NCBI RefSeq assembly: GCF_035918155.1
Contig: NZ_CP109328.1
Coordinates: 806,001 to 870,000 of the forward strand
Length of the DNA: 64,000 bases
Direction of reading: 5' to 3'
From: Streptomyces sp. NBC_01591
GTDB taxonomy: Bacteria > Actinomycetota > Actinomycetes > Streptomycetales > Streptomycetaceae
Shown here: positions 9,129 through 19,000 of the stretch, piece after piece
Position numbering within the stretch: position 1 is the first letter of the stretch
How the letters are laid out: every line of letters starts with the position of its first letter
Position numbers and translations under genes: made by a program
Notes under the pieces: model-generated
Told to the model about the DNA's origin: nothing
Database searches by the model: none
Seen by the model: the letters and a program-made list of their open reading frames with translations, nothing else

Positions 9129-10837
9129 TCGCCCGACTCCTCTTCAGCGCCCGATGCAGAGCGGGACCCGCCTCGGCCGAGGCCCGGCTTCTCCGGCGTG
9201 AGGGGATGGTGCAGGTCGAAGGCCGGCGAGTCGGAACGCACGCGGGGCAAAGCCCGGAAATTGTGCCTCGGGGGCGGACAGGAGGTCGCCCACTCCAGGG
9301 AACGACCGAACCCCCACGGGTCGTCCACCTCGACCTTGGGCGCGTAACGGCTGGTGCGCCACACGTTGTACAGGAACGGCAGTGTCGACAGGCCCAGCAG
9401 AAAGGAGCCGACGGACGAGATCGTATTGAGCAAGGTGAAGCCGTCCGCCGCGAGATAGTCGGCGTAACGCCGGGGCATTCCGGCCTCACCCAGCCAGTGC
9501 TGGACCAGGAAGGTCAGCTGAAAGCCGATGAACAAGGTCCAGAAATGGATACGTCCGATGCGTTCATCCAGCATGCGTCCGGTTAACTTGGGCCACCAGA
9601 AGTAGAAGCCGCCGAACATCGCGAAGACTACTGTTCCGAAGAGCACGTAATGGAGGTGGGCGACGATGAAGTACGAATCGGTGAGATGGAAGTCCAGCGG
9701 GGGTGAGGCGATCAGCACTCCACTGAGGCCGCCGAGGAGAAAAGTCACGAGGAAGCCGATCGCCCAGAGCATGGGTGCCTCGAACGAGATACTGCCGAGC
9801 CACATGGTGCCGATCCAGTTGAAGAACTTGACACCGGTGGGCACGGCGATGACGAACGACATGGCGGAGAAGAAGGGCAGGAGAACGGCTCCTGTCGCGA
9901 ACATGTGGTGGGCCCAGACAACCGCCGAGAGCATGGTGATGCTGATCGTGGCCATCACCATTCCGAAATACCCGAACATCGGCTTCCGGCTGAACGCGGG
10001 AATGATCTCGCTCACCACTCCGAAGAAGGGCAGTGCGACAATGTAGACCTCGGGATGGCCGAAGAACCAGAACAGGTGCTGCCACAGCAGCGCCCCGCCG
10101 TTCGCGGCGTCGTAAACATGGGCCCCGAACTTCCGGTCGGCTTCTAGGGCGAGCAGGGTGGCGGCGAGCACCGGAAACGCGAGCAGCGCGAGGATCGAGG
10201 TGAACAGTACGTTCCAGGTGAAGATCGGCATCCGGAACATGGTCATACCCGGCGCACGCAGACAGACGATCGTAGTGATGAAATTGACGGATGCTAGGGT
10301 CGTACTGATCCCCGACAGCACGAGGCCCATAGTCCAGAGGTCTCCGCCGGCGCCGGGCGAGAAGACGGCACTGTTCAGCGGTGCGTAGGCGAACCAGCCG
10401 AAGTGGGCCGCGCCGCCGGGCACCACGAATCCGGACACCACGATGATTCCGCCGAAGAGGAAGAGCCAGTAGGTGAGCGCGTTGAGGCGGGGAAAGGCGA
10501 CGTCGGGCGCGCCGATCTGAAGCGGCATGATGGCGTTCGCGAAGCCGCCGAACATCGGCGTGGCGAACAGCAGCATCATGATGGTGCCGTGGACAGTGAA
10601 CAGCTGGTTGTACTGTTCCGCGCTGACGATCTGCAGCCCTGGCCGGGCCAGCTCCGCGCGCATGAGCATGGCCAGCACTCCGGCCAGCAGGAAGAACCCG
10701 AACGCGGTGACTATGTAGAGATTGCCGATGACCTTGTGGTCGGTGGTCGTCAGCCATCCCATGAGTCTCACACCGGCATTGATGCGCTTGTTGGCCACCG
10801 GCGCGGCCGACGCGGCTTCCTGCAGGTCCTGCGCCAT
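9125..10837 (-). CDS. ctaD: Cytochrome c oxidase subunit I (aa3-type, paralogue)
   Basis: This is the catalytic heme-copper subunit that reduces oxygen. Family marks are [11 protein letters not shown] at the N-terminus, the CuB/Tyr motif [10 protein letters not shown], the HH pair in [11 protein letters not shown], and the heme ligands in HLHYVLFG near the end of the twelve-helix core. The tail [20 protein letters not shown] is typical. The start at 10837 is preferred because GGAG precedes the ATG by 5 nt; the frame also extends to 10882. The gene runs into ctaF with a 4-bp overlap. No subunit II (ctaC) or III (ctaE) is present, so this is an extra terminal-oxidase core rather than the main operon. 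The product length of about 570 aa is normal. Confidence 0.92.
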   Translation of the reverse strand: MAQDLQEAASAAPVANKRINAGVRLMGWLTTTDHKVIGNLYIVTAFGFFLLAGVLAMLMRAELARPGLQIVSAEQYNQLFTVHGTIMMLLFATPMFGGFANAIMPLQIGAPDVAFPRLNALTYWLFLFGGIIVVSGFVVPGGAAHFGWFAYAPLNSAVFSPGAGGDLWTMGLVLSGISTTLASVNFITTIVCLRAPGMTMFRMPIFTWNVLFTSILALLAFPVLAATLLALEADRKFGAHVYDAANGGALLWQHLFWFFGHPEVYIVALPFFGVVSEIIPAFSRKPMFGYFGMVMATISITMLSAVVWAHHMFATGAVLLPFFSAMSFVIAVPTGVKFFNWIGTMWLGSISFEAPMLWAIGFLVTFLLGGLSGVLIASPPLDFHLTDSYFIVAHLHYVLFGTVVFAMFGGFYFWWPKLTGRMLDERIGRIHFWTLFIGFQLTFLVQHWLGEAGMPRRYADYLAADGFTLLNTISSVGSFLLGLSTLPFLYNVWRTSRYAPKVEVDDPWGFGRSLEWATSCPPPRHNFRALPRVRSDSPAFDLHHPLTPEKPGLGRGGSRSASGAEEESGE

Positions 10838-11129
10838 CAGTTCTCCGTCCCTCCCGGTTGACTCGATGGTGGAGCCTGCCACCGTGGACGGCCCGTACGA
10901 CTGGCGGTGACACCTCGAATTTCACCAATTCACCGGTGTTCCGATCGGGTGTCCCAGGAGCCCGCATCGTCCAGGATGCCGGGCGGTCATGAGCCGGACC
11001 GTCGTCACGTCCGGTGCGAGCGCCGGGGGTCGGCTGGTTGACGGCGCGTCTGTTCGGGCGGGCATGCGCGACTGTGCTCTGGCAGTGGACCAGCTGTTCC
11101 GGCCCCGCAGCCGCCCACCGGCTCAAACG
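10838..11129. other. Upstream region of ctaD and junction with Rhs remnant
   Basis: Nearly 300 bp without a gene. It should carry the leftward promoter of ctaD-ctaF. A defined promoter was not recognised. Confidence 0.3.
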
Positions 11130-11505
11130 CTCAGGACCTGAAGTGGGATGCCGAAGGCCACCTCGCGACCCTCACTGAGGCCGACAAGACCAGCAGCTAC
11201 GTCTACGACGCCGACGGCAACCGACTCATCGCCAAGAACGCCGACGGCTCCAGCACACTTACCCTGCTCCAGGGCAACGTAACTCACCGTCGCCGCCAAC
11301 GGCACCAAGACCGCCACCCGTTACTACACGCACAACGGCGAAACCGTGGCCGTCCGCACAGGTGCGACCACCTCGTACCTCATCAGCGACCACCAGGGCA
11401 CGGCGATGACCGCCATCACGGTCGGAACTCTCGCCCTCACCCCCCGCGGCAAGCAACTCCCCTTCGGACAGCTCCGCACCACTCAGTCGACAGCCTTCGG
11501 AACCA
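11130..11505 (+). pseudogene. Rhs/YD-repeat protein remnant
   Basis: The first frame reads DLKWDAEGHLATLTEAD and SYVYDADGNRLIAKNADG, classic YD repeats. After a frameshift near 11278 the second frame reads TATRYYTHNGETVAVRTG and YLISDHQGTAMTAI. These are the C-terminal repeats of an Rhs-type polymorphic toxin carrier. The conserved core end and the toxin tip are missing; the sequence runs straight into the VOC gene. It is a scar of a lost Rhs gene. Confidence 0.75.
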
Positions 11506-11508
11506 ACC

Positions 11509-12261
11509 GTGCCGGTGGCCGGTGCGCCCTGCTGGGTGAGCCTGATGGCACGGGACCTGCGCGCGGCACAGTTCTTCTACTCCGGTGTCATGGGCTGGAC
11601 GTTCAGGCCCAGCATGCTTGGCAGCGAGTTCTCGGTGGCTCTGGCCCATGGTGAACCGGTTGCCGGGATCGGATGCTGCCCGGGCGGTGGCCATCTGGCC
11701 GTCTGGACCCCGTACTTCGCCGTCGGGGACGCGGACGAGACGGCGGCCCGGATCAGTGAGCGCGGCGCCACGCTTGCCGTCGGCCCTCTGGTCCTGGGTG
11801 AGGGCCGTGCCGGGATCGCCGCGGACCGGGACGGGGCCGTGTTCGGATTCTGGGAAGGCCCGGCCCTGACCTGGCCGGTGGGACGGGGCGGAGCCCCGGT
11901 CCGGCTGGACCTCCAGACCCGTGACGCGTTCGACGCCGCCATCTTCTACGCGGAGGTCTTCGGCTGGGCCCAGCCTCCCGGCGGCTGCACGGTCGACTAC
12001 GCCCAGGACCACATCATCGTCCAGGCCGGGGGACGCACCGTCGCCACCCTGCGCGGCGGAGGCGACGAAACCGGCCCGGACCCAAGAGTTCGGCCCCGGT
12101 GGAACGCCCACTTCCGAGTGAGGGACGGCGAGCAGGCTGCGGCGGCCGCCGTCACGGCCGGAGGCGAATCCTCACCGGTTCCCACACCGGCCGGTACCCC
12201 GGACAGCGCGTTCATCATCCGCGACCCCGACGGCGCCCTCTTCACCCCGTCCGGCGCCTGA
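11509..12261 (+). CDS. VOC-superfamily protein with two glyoxalase-like domains
   Basis: Two VOC (glyoxalase/bleomycin resistance/dioxygenase) modules lie in tandem. The first, about residues 5-118, has PCWVSLMARDLRAAQFFYSGVMGW, shown here only as the opening FFYSGVMGW motif, and ends GAVFGFWEG. The second, about 125-250, has VRLDLQTRDAFDAAIFYAEV with FYAEVFGW and ends FIIRDPDGALFTP. Tandem proteins of this kind are common in Streptomyces and usually have no known substrate; some act as hydroxylases, isomerases or binding proteins. The GTG at 11509 abuts the Rhs remnant and has no ribosome site, so the true start is uncertain and expression may depend on read-through. Confidence 0.75.
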   Translation: MPVAGAPCWVSLMARDLRAAQFFYSGVMGWTFRPSMLGSEFSVALAHGEPVAGIGCCPGGGHLAVWTPYFAVGDADETAARISERGATLAVGPLVLGEGRAGIAADRDGAVFGFWEGPALTWPVGRGGAPVRLDLQTRDAFDAAIFYAEVFGWAQPPGGCTVDYAQDHIIVQAGGRTVATLRGGGDETGPDPRVRPRWNAHFRVRDGEQAAAAAVTAGGESSPVPTPAGTPDSAFIIRDPDGALFTPSGA

Positions 12262-12367
12262 CGATGGCCACCCCTGCCAGGTACTCACGCCGACCGAGTC
12301 GGCGCCCAACCCGGGCGTCGAACATCTGGGGAGCCAGAACAACCCGTTGACCGGGCGGACACCGGCG

Positions 12368-12985
12368 CTAGCCGTGCCGGGTGAAGACTTCGCGGACGCC
12401 GGGCAGGTCCGCTTCCTTCTCCTTCTCGGCCTCGTACCGACCGTTCTCGTCCCGGATCGCCACGACGGTCTCCGGGGTGAAGTCCTGGCCGAAGCGGTAG
12501 ACGTCCAGGCAGTAGTCGAAGCCGGACTCGCCGAAGAGGTCCGCGTCCTCGCGGCGGCAGTACTCCGCCAGGCCGTTGGACACGTGCCAGCGCGTGCCGT
12601 CGTACCAGAAGACACCGCCTGCGTAGTGAATCGTCCGGCCCGTCGCGGAGTCCGTGAGGTTCAGCGACTCGTAGTTCTCGGGACGGTCGCGGATCAGGGC
12701 GACGAGGGATTCGGGGAGGCCCTCGTAGAAGGACTCCTGAAGGGCGAAATCCTCCTCGGCGTACAGATTCAGCGCCGACTCGTGGTCGAACGTCAGCAGC
12801 AGCACGCGGCCGTCCTCCGCGAAGTACCAGACCGCGGACTGGCCGCCGCGGTCGTTCCAGGCCAGACGGCGTGCGCCGGTCACCGTCACCGGTTCGACCT
12901 CGGCGAGGTCGTCCATGATGGCCGCGCGGCGCCGCACTTCCGGGAGGGGTGTCGCTGCCAGGGCATCCCACATCGCGTTACTCAT
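12368..12985 (-). CDS. Hypothetical protein of unknown family
   Basis: The 205-aa product (MSNAMWDALAATPLPEVRRR at the N-terminus) is acidic and well coded, with aromatic-rich segments such as SAVWYFAEDGRVLLLTFD, GGVFWYDGTRWHVS and GFDYCLDVYRFGQDF. There is no signal peptide, membrane helix or nucleotide-binding motif. The style resembles small immunity or SUKH-like proteins, but no match can be claimed. The start at 12985 is preferred over the longer frame to 13045, which overlaps the neighbouring IS remnant; it has only a weak GCGGGA upstream. It converges on the VOC gene. Confidence 0.5.
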   Translation of the reverse strand: MSNAMWDALAATPLPEVRRRAAIMDDLAEVEPVTVTGARRLAWNDRGGQSAVWYFAEDGRVLLLTFDHESALNLYAEEDFALQESFYEGLPESLVALIRDRPENYESLNLTDSATGRTIHYAGGVFWYDGTRWHVSNGLAEYCRREDADLFGESGFDYCLDVYRFGQDFTPETVVAIRDENGRYEAEKEKEADLPGVREVFTRHG

Positions 12986-13026
12986 TCCCGCAGGGTATCC
13001 ACCGCCTACGACAAGGCCGTCACTAA

Positions 13027-13795
13027 CTAGCTCGCCGCCCTCCACGTCGCCGCACCGATGCCACGCCAGGCCTTGAGCTTGTTGATCAGGCGTTCGACGG
13101 TGTTCCGTTCTTTGTAGAGGTCCGCGTCGTGACTGGCGGGCCGGCCGCCCCTGCTGCCCTTCTTCTTCCGATTGGCGGCTTGGTCCTTCTTCTCCGGGAT
13201 GACTGCCTTGATGTGACGTTTCCGCAGGTGGGCCCGGTTACCGCGGGACGAGTGGGCCTTGTCCCCGGCGACCGCGTCCGGCCGGGTAGGGCGGCCGACG
13301 GGCCCGCGGACTCGTATCTTCCCCAGCACGGGGATGAACTGCGGGCTGTCGGCGGCCTGTCCCGCGGTCAGAACGAACGCCGGCGGGCGGCACTTGCGGT
13401 CGGCGGCAAGGTGGACCTTGCTGGTCTGCCCACCTCTGGAGCGTCCCAGGAGGGCGGCCTTCAGTCGGAGTTTTCGGCGACGCCGGATGCGTCGTCGCTC
13501 TTCCCGCTCGGGATCGTTTTCGGCGTCCTGCCCGGTTTGTTCTTCGAGGCCGCCCCCTTTGACCTGGCCTTCTCCTCCTTGGTGGCGGCCTCCTCCAGCG
13601 CGGCGACGACGTCCTGGTCCAGATGCATCCCGGCGGCGTCGTGGTGAGCCCGCGCGGTGGTGGAGTCGACGCCGACCAGGGACAAGTCCACCTCGCCCCG
13701 CTTCGCGGCCTCTTCGCCCCGGCGGCCTGCTCGCCGGCCAGGTTCCGGGGCGGGCCCCCGGTGCTGGCCCCCGGCAAGCCCTGGAGTCCGGGCGG
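13027..13795 (-). pseudogene. IS5-family transposase, truncated and frameshifted
   Basis: The leftward frames contain the IS5-type DDE domain: VGVDSTTARAHHDAAG (first catalytic Asp), then after a frameshift near 13490 LLGRSRGGQTSKVHLAADRK, PAFVLTAGQAADSPQF, DAVAGDKAHSSRGNR and YKERNTVERLINKLKAWRGI (last catalytic Glu). The N-terminal quarter is cut where an IS110 remnant begins, and the C-terminus ends abnormally after WRGIGAATWRAAS. It is inactive. Confidence 0.8.
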
Positions 13796-14399
13796 ACCGT
13801 GCCGACACGGTCGGTGACCTGCTGCGGGAGGAGGCATGGAAGACCGAACTCGCCGCTCTGGCCGCCGCGGCACATCGCCGCTCAGCGGCCAAAGCCGCCC
13901 TGCGCCGCCTTGGCCATCGCGTCCTGGCCCTGACCGAGGAGATCGACGGGCTGGAAGCCGAGCTCACGGCCTTGACCACCCAGGCCGCCCCCGAACTGCC
14001 GGCACTCAAAGGCGTCGGCTCGGATGTGGCCGGTCAGCTGCTGGCCACCGCCGGTGACAACCCTGGCCGGCTGAATTCCGAGGCGGCCTTCGCTCACCTC
14101 TGTGGCGTCGCTCTCATACCGGCCTCGTCCGACGCAGGGACCGCCACCGGCTCAACCGCGGCGGCGACATCGCCGCCAATCACGCTCTGCACACCATCGT
14201 GCTCAGCCGCATGCGCTGGGACGAACGCACCCGCGCCTACGTCGAGCGACGCACCACCGAAGGCCTCGCGAAGAAGGACATCAGGCGCTGCCTGAAACGA
14301 CACGTCGCCCGCGAGGTCTACCGCGTCCTCATGCGCTCGATCCGCACCACAGACACCAACACACAAACCACTCAAAGCGACCTCACTGAAGCCGCTTGA
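13796..14399 (+). pseudogene. IS110-family transposase, C-terminal half, frameshifted
   Basis: The first frame has REEAWKTELAALAAAAHRRS, ELPALKGVGSDVAGQLLATA and LNSEAAFAHLCGVALIPASS (the Tnp_20 domain). After a frameshift near 14130 it continues SRMRWDERTRAYVERRT, GLAKKDIRRCLKRHVAREVY and ends at the TGA of 14399. The N-terminal DEDD catalytic half is missing, replaced by the IS5 remnant on the opposite strand. The two remnants therefore sit in a head-to-head junction near 13796. Confidence 0.75.
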
Positions 14400-14404
14400 C
14401 ATCC

Positions 14405-14560
14405 ATAAGCGCATCCTGGGCGTTCTCGACCTGGCCGGTGACACCCGTGTACTGGCGGGCCGCCCCGGCGCTCTTGGTGCCCTTCTTGATGTCACCGGTC
14501 TCGTCCGCGATCAGCACCGCGTCCTCGGCCCGCAGCGAGTCCACCACGAAATCCCGTGCC
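14405..14560 (-). pseudogene. IS701-family transposase fragment
   Basis: Read leftward, about 50 codons give DFVVDSLRAEDAVLIADETG, KKGTKSAGAARQYTGVTGQ and VENAQDA. This is the first catalytic-Asp region of IS701-type transposases. Both ends are missing. It lies directly downstream of the IS110 remnant. Confidence 0.65.
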
Positions 14561-14780
14561 CTACACGATCCCGCAGTTCATCCGCGTCCCAGCACCAGAC
14601 CTCGTCCGCGGTCAACTCATCACGCCGGACCAGACCCGGCGGCAGCTTCAGCCCCATGCACCGCCAACGACTCCGATCACACCACGTCACGTGAACGACC
14701 GGCTGCAGTACCGGGATGAAACAGGCGCCGAGGAGCCGTGCACATGGGCGGCGTCGCTGTCGGACCCTCCACTGTCCTGC

Positions 14781-15599
14781 TCATGGCTGCGCGCTCGGCT
14801 GCTCCGTCTCGCGCAGCGTGAACGCCGCCTCCGTCGTACGGCACAGCGCCTGCACCGCATGACGCAGCGAGCGCCAGGAGGCCAGGCCGAGGAGGATACC
14901 GAAGGGGGCCGCGGGCCACCACCAGGCGCCGAGCACCGTGAACGCCGCGCTCCAGGCGAGGGCCTCGCAGGCCGCGTCATAGGCGTCGCGGGCCTCGGCC
15001 AGCGCGGCGCGGGGCTGGTCGGCCGCACCGAGCAAGAGGGTGGTCCAGCTGCTGACGACATCGCCGCCGGTCTCCCGTCCGACGTTCTCCTCGGTGAGGC
15101 GGAGGCGGTCGCCGGACCAGGTCGGTGACTGCGGCCGCCCGCCCGTTCTGGCCCGGGCGGCCCGCGCGTCGAGCCGGTCGGCGCGCAGCGCGTGGCCGTC
15201 GGCGCGGGCCCGCACGGACCGCCGGGCCAGCACGTCCGGTTCGACCCAGCGCCGTACCCGCCACTTGGTCACCCGTCGGCCCACCGACATCAGCCACCAC
15301 GGCCAGGCCCCGGAGGCAAGAGAGCCGATCGCGGCCGCCGCGTAGGGGACCGCGAACGCGGTCCCCACCACCGGCACCGCGACGAGCACGAGCGAGGCGA
15401 CGGCGTCCGCGGACAGGCCGCCGCTCGTCCGCAGCGCGTCGGCGATCCGCTCGCGCGCGAGGGCGATGTCGTTCCAGTGGGCATGGCCCAACTCCCCGCC
15501 GCCGACGACCGTGACGACGACGAACAGCGCGGCGGGCAGCAGCCGCCGCAGGAACCAGCCGTCGGGTATGCGCTTCTGCAGCTCGATGAGCAGGCCCAC
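14781..15599 (-). CDS. Multi-pass membrane protein, second gene of the CHAT-divergent operon
   Basis: The 272-aa product has three or four hydrophobic segments: about residues 20-35 (LLPAALFVVVTVVGG), 66-100 (AVASLVLVAVPVVGTAFAVP and the following AAAIGSL stretch) and 212-240 (AAFTVLGAWWWPAAPFGILL). Between them lies a long basic cytoplasmic loop rich in arginine. The GTG at 15599 is only 5 bp from the stop of the upstream gene (15605-16021), so the two form an operon, read away from the CHAT gene. No family was recognised. Its position suggests a membrane-side partner, possibly the effector or target, of the CHAT protein, but that is inference. Confidence 0.6.
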   Translation of the reverse strand: MGLLIELQKRIPDGWFLRRLLPAALFVVVTVVGGGELGHAHWNDIALARERIADALRTSGGLSADAVASLVLVAVPVVGTAFAVPYAAAAIGSLASGAWPWWLMSVGRRVTKWRVRRWVEPDVLARRSVRARADGHALRADRLDARAARARTGGRPQSPTWSGDRLRLTEENVGRETGGDVVSSWTTLLLGAADQPRAALAEARDAYDAACEALAWSAAFTVLGAWWWPAAPFGILLGLASWRSLRHAVQALCRTTEAAFTLRETEQPSAQP

Positions 15600-15604
15600 C
15601 GCGG

Positions 15605-16021
15605 TCAGCCGTCCACCAGCCGCATCGGCCCTCCGGCCAGCTCACAGGTCGGTGTGGCGGTCGCCGCCCCGTCGCGCAGTTCGACCCGGGCGCAGCGGCT
15701 CGTGGGGCAGACCCAGCCCACCGACTGCGGGGTGGGGGCGCCGGGCCAGTCGCCGACGCCCATGGTGGCGGGCAGTCCGAGCCCGTTTGGGACGCCGGCC
15801 GACTCGACCGCGTCGTGCAGCGCGCGTACGGCGTCCCGCCACTCGGCACCGGCCGGATCGGCGTCCCGTACGACCGGGAAAGCCGACTCCCAGACGGCGG
15901 AGGAGACGAGCGGGCGCAGTTCCTCGACGTTGCGGCACAGGTATTCCACGGCGTCCTCGTACACACCGCGCGCCTTCGCCCCGTCTCCCACCTCGGCCTC
16001 CCTCGAAGTCCTGATAACCAC
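15605..16021 (-). CDS. Small Cys-cluster protein divergent from the CHAT gene
   Basis: The GTG start at 16021 follows AGGAAG closely. The 138-aa product has a helical acidic N-terminal half (about residues 1-70) and a C-terminal cysteine cluster (GWVCPTSRCARVEL, then PTCELAGGPMRLVDG). The C-P-x3-C and P-x-C-x(4)-G-P-M pattern looks like a small zinc knuckle. Similar tails occur in short proteins encoded beside actinobacterial effector-associated conflict systems; that comparison is from memory. Only 37 bp separate this start from the CHAT start on the other strand, so they likely share a control region. It may be an adaptor or sensor for the CHAT protein. Confidence 0.6.
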   Translation of the reverse strand: MVIRTSREAEVGDGAKARGVYEDAVEYLCRNVEELRPLVSSAVWESAFPVVRDADPAGAEWRDAVRALHDAVESAGVPNGLGLPATMGVGDWPGAPTPQSVGWVCPTSRCARVELRDGAATATPTCELAGGPMRLVDG

Positions 16022-16058
16022 TGCTTCCTGACAACCGATCAGAGTAATGTAAGCGGCG

Positions 16059-19000
16059 ATGTCAGAGCTTCGGGAACGAGTGGTCGAACGCCTGACCAGG
16101 GCTCACAGCACCGGCGACGCCGCGCCTCTGCGCGACCAGGAGGCGGTGACCGATGCGCTGGCTCTGCTGGGTGAGGCGGCACCGTCGCCCGAGGCTTCGA
16201 TCGGTCTCGAAGCGGTGGCCGCCGTGTTCTGGACGTTCTGGGGCCGTCACCAGGGCGCCGAGGACCCGGAGGCCGCCCAGAACACGGGGGTCGGGGTCGC
16301 CGTCTTCGGCTTCCTATGCCCGCGCCTCCCCGAGGAGGCCGGACTCCCCGAGTCCTTGAAGGAGAACTTCGACCCCGCCGACCCGTCCCACGAGGCGCGG
16401 TTCGCGCACCTGGTGTGCTCGGTGCATGCCGACGTCGCGGTGAATGGAGCACCTCAGGAGCGGGCGGCGGCGCTCGATCGCGCGCTCGCCTGGTCGGACG
16501 CCGCTCTTGAATCCGTACGCGCCGACGACCACGTGGGTTTCGTCGAACTGGCCATCTATGCACACGACTTGTGGATGCATCGATTCCAGACGAAGGCCGA
16601 CCCGGACGGGCTGGTCGCCGCCGCCCGTTACGGACGGGAGGTGTGCACGCGGCTGGCCGTCGAGCCGGGCCTGTTCGACCCCGACGGGGCGCGGGCCGCA
16701 GCTGCGGCCTGTTTGCGCACGGTGGTGGACTCCGCCCGGCTGCTCGGCACCCCCCGGCTTGCGCAGGTCGAACGGCTGGTCGCGGCCGTACCGGACGACG
16801 CCCTCACCCCGGAGACCGCGGACGGGCTGCGGTTCCTGCGGAGGCTGGACGCCCAGCCCGTCACCTGGCCCGGTGAACGCGACCTGCGCGTCGGCGCGGT
16901 GATCGCCGACGCGGGCGTCGCCGAGCAGGACGCGGGTCGTGTCGCGTGCGGCGTACGCCGGCTGCGGGCGGCCCTAGCCGACACCCCGGCCGGTCACCCC
17001 GAACGTACCGCGGTCACCGTCGCCCTCGGCCGGGCGCTCGCCGCGCTCACGCGGGCGTGCGACGACGCCGACGCGGCCCTGGAGGCGACCGAACTGCTCG
17101 CCTCGGCCGGAGCCTTGAGCGACGAGCACAGCGAGATGCTCGCCGCGTACCGGGAGTTCGAGTCGTTGAGCGAGAGCGACGACCCGGACGCCCTGGGACG
17201 GGCCGCACCGCTGCTCGGTCGCTTCGCTGCGTGGGACAGGGAGCGTGCCGCCCGTGAGGGCCGACAGATCGACCTCGACCTCGAGGTCCTCTCCCTGACC
17301 GCCGGATTCGAGCCCGACGACAGCGCCGACGAACGCATCGGCCGCTATCGCTCCGCCCTCGCCGTCCTCCCGGCCGATCACCCGAACCGGCATGCTCACG
17401 TCGCGGTCCTGGCAGCCCTCACCGGGCTGCGAGCCGAAGCCCTGCGCTCCAGCGCGCCCGCCCGCGCCGGACTGCTGGACGTCGAATCCCGCGAGCTGAC
17501 CGAGGAGACGCTCACCGCAGCCCCGCCCGACTTCCCGGCGACGGACCTGCTGCGCCGCGGACTCTTCGAGGCCGCGCTGTCCGTCGCCGCCCTCGCCATC
17601 ACGGCGGACGTCACGCGGGACGAGGACATGCCCGACGAACTCCGCCGGACACTCACCCAGTTGTCCCGGATGGCCGACGTCCGCCTCGACAGTCCCGAGC
17701 ACCTCGACTCCGACATCGCGACCCTCCGGGAACTCCTCGACGCCACGGACGAGGACGACCCCCAGCTGCGCCGGCACCTGGCCGGAGTCCTCGGCAGCGC
17801 CCTGTCCGCCAGCGTTGCGGAACGGCCCGATCCCGCCGTCCTCGAAGAGGTCGTACAACTGCTGCGCTACGCCGGCGCCGACTCCGGCGACGCGCCCGGC
17901 AGGTTCGACCGGAATCTCGCCGACGCCCTCACCGCCCTGTCGGCGGGCTCCTTCGACGCGGAAGGCGCGCGTGAGGCGGCGGCCCTGCTCGCCTCGGCGC
18001 CCGGCCCCGCCCCGCTGACTCCCGAAGAGGCGACCCTTCACGACGGCGCGGCGGTGACCCGGACCGACCGGGAGGTGCTGGCAGCACGCACGGAGTTCCA
18101 CAACGCCCTGCAGAACTACCTGTTCGGCCATGAGCCCGCGCAGTTGGAACGGGCCCGGCGGATCGCCCACCGGTTGCGGAAGATCACCCGTGCCTGGGCG
18201 GCCGACGGGGAGGACCCGCCCTGGTACGACCTGATGGGCGACGCCTACGTCGACCTGGTCGAAACCGTGGGGCCGGGCGGCCCGCGGCCCGACCTCGACG
18301 ACACGGTCGTCGAACAGTGCCGCAGGACGTTCGAGGCATGCCCCGCCGGACATCCGATGCGGCCCATGGTGACGATGACGCTCGCCAGGGTCCTGATGCA
18401 GCGTGCCGCCACCCTGCGCACCAGCGAACCGGAGCGGTCCCGGGCGCTGCTTGCCGAGGCGCAGGGCCTGGAGGGCGTCCGGAGAGAGGCGAGGCCGGAC
18501 GGGTCGCCGATCGACATGGCCGGCATGATCAGCTCGGTCGTCGACCTCATCGGCCGGGACCGCCTCCCGGAAGTGTCCACCACGGACGCCCTCGGTCCCG
18601 CACGCCGCCCGGAGGTCTCCGGGACGGACGACGCCCCCGGACCGGCACCGGCAAACAGCAGCTCGTTCCGTCCGCTCGCAGCCGTCCTCGACCTCCTCCG
18701 TTCCCGCCTCGCCGGCCACGCGGCCCCCGATGGCTGGAACAACCCCGCCCTTCCCGTGTGGATGCGCGCCCACGGCGAGATCGCCGCGGCGGCCGGCGTG
18801 CTCGGCCGCGGGGAGCCGCGGATCGACCTGGCACTGGCGCATCTCGAAGCGGCCGTCGAGGCGATGGCCGGGATCACCGACCGGGGCAGCGACCAGACGT
18901 CCGCCGAGCATGGTCTGTCGACCTTCGAGGGCGACATCAGGTCGATCGTCGAGCTGATCCTGTCCTCCCTCGAACTGCGCGAGTCCGCCGTACAGGTCGC

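Noticed and set aside
16021..16059. A clear pair of -35/-10 boxes for the divergent CHAT/Cys-protein region
   Set aside because: Only loose matches (for example gtaatg) occur in 37 bp; promoters may lie inside the opposing genes.
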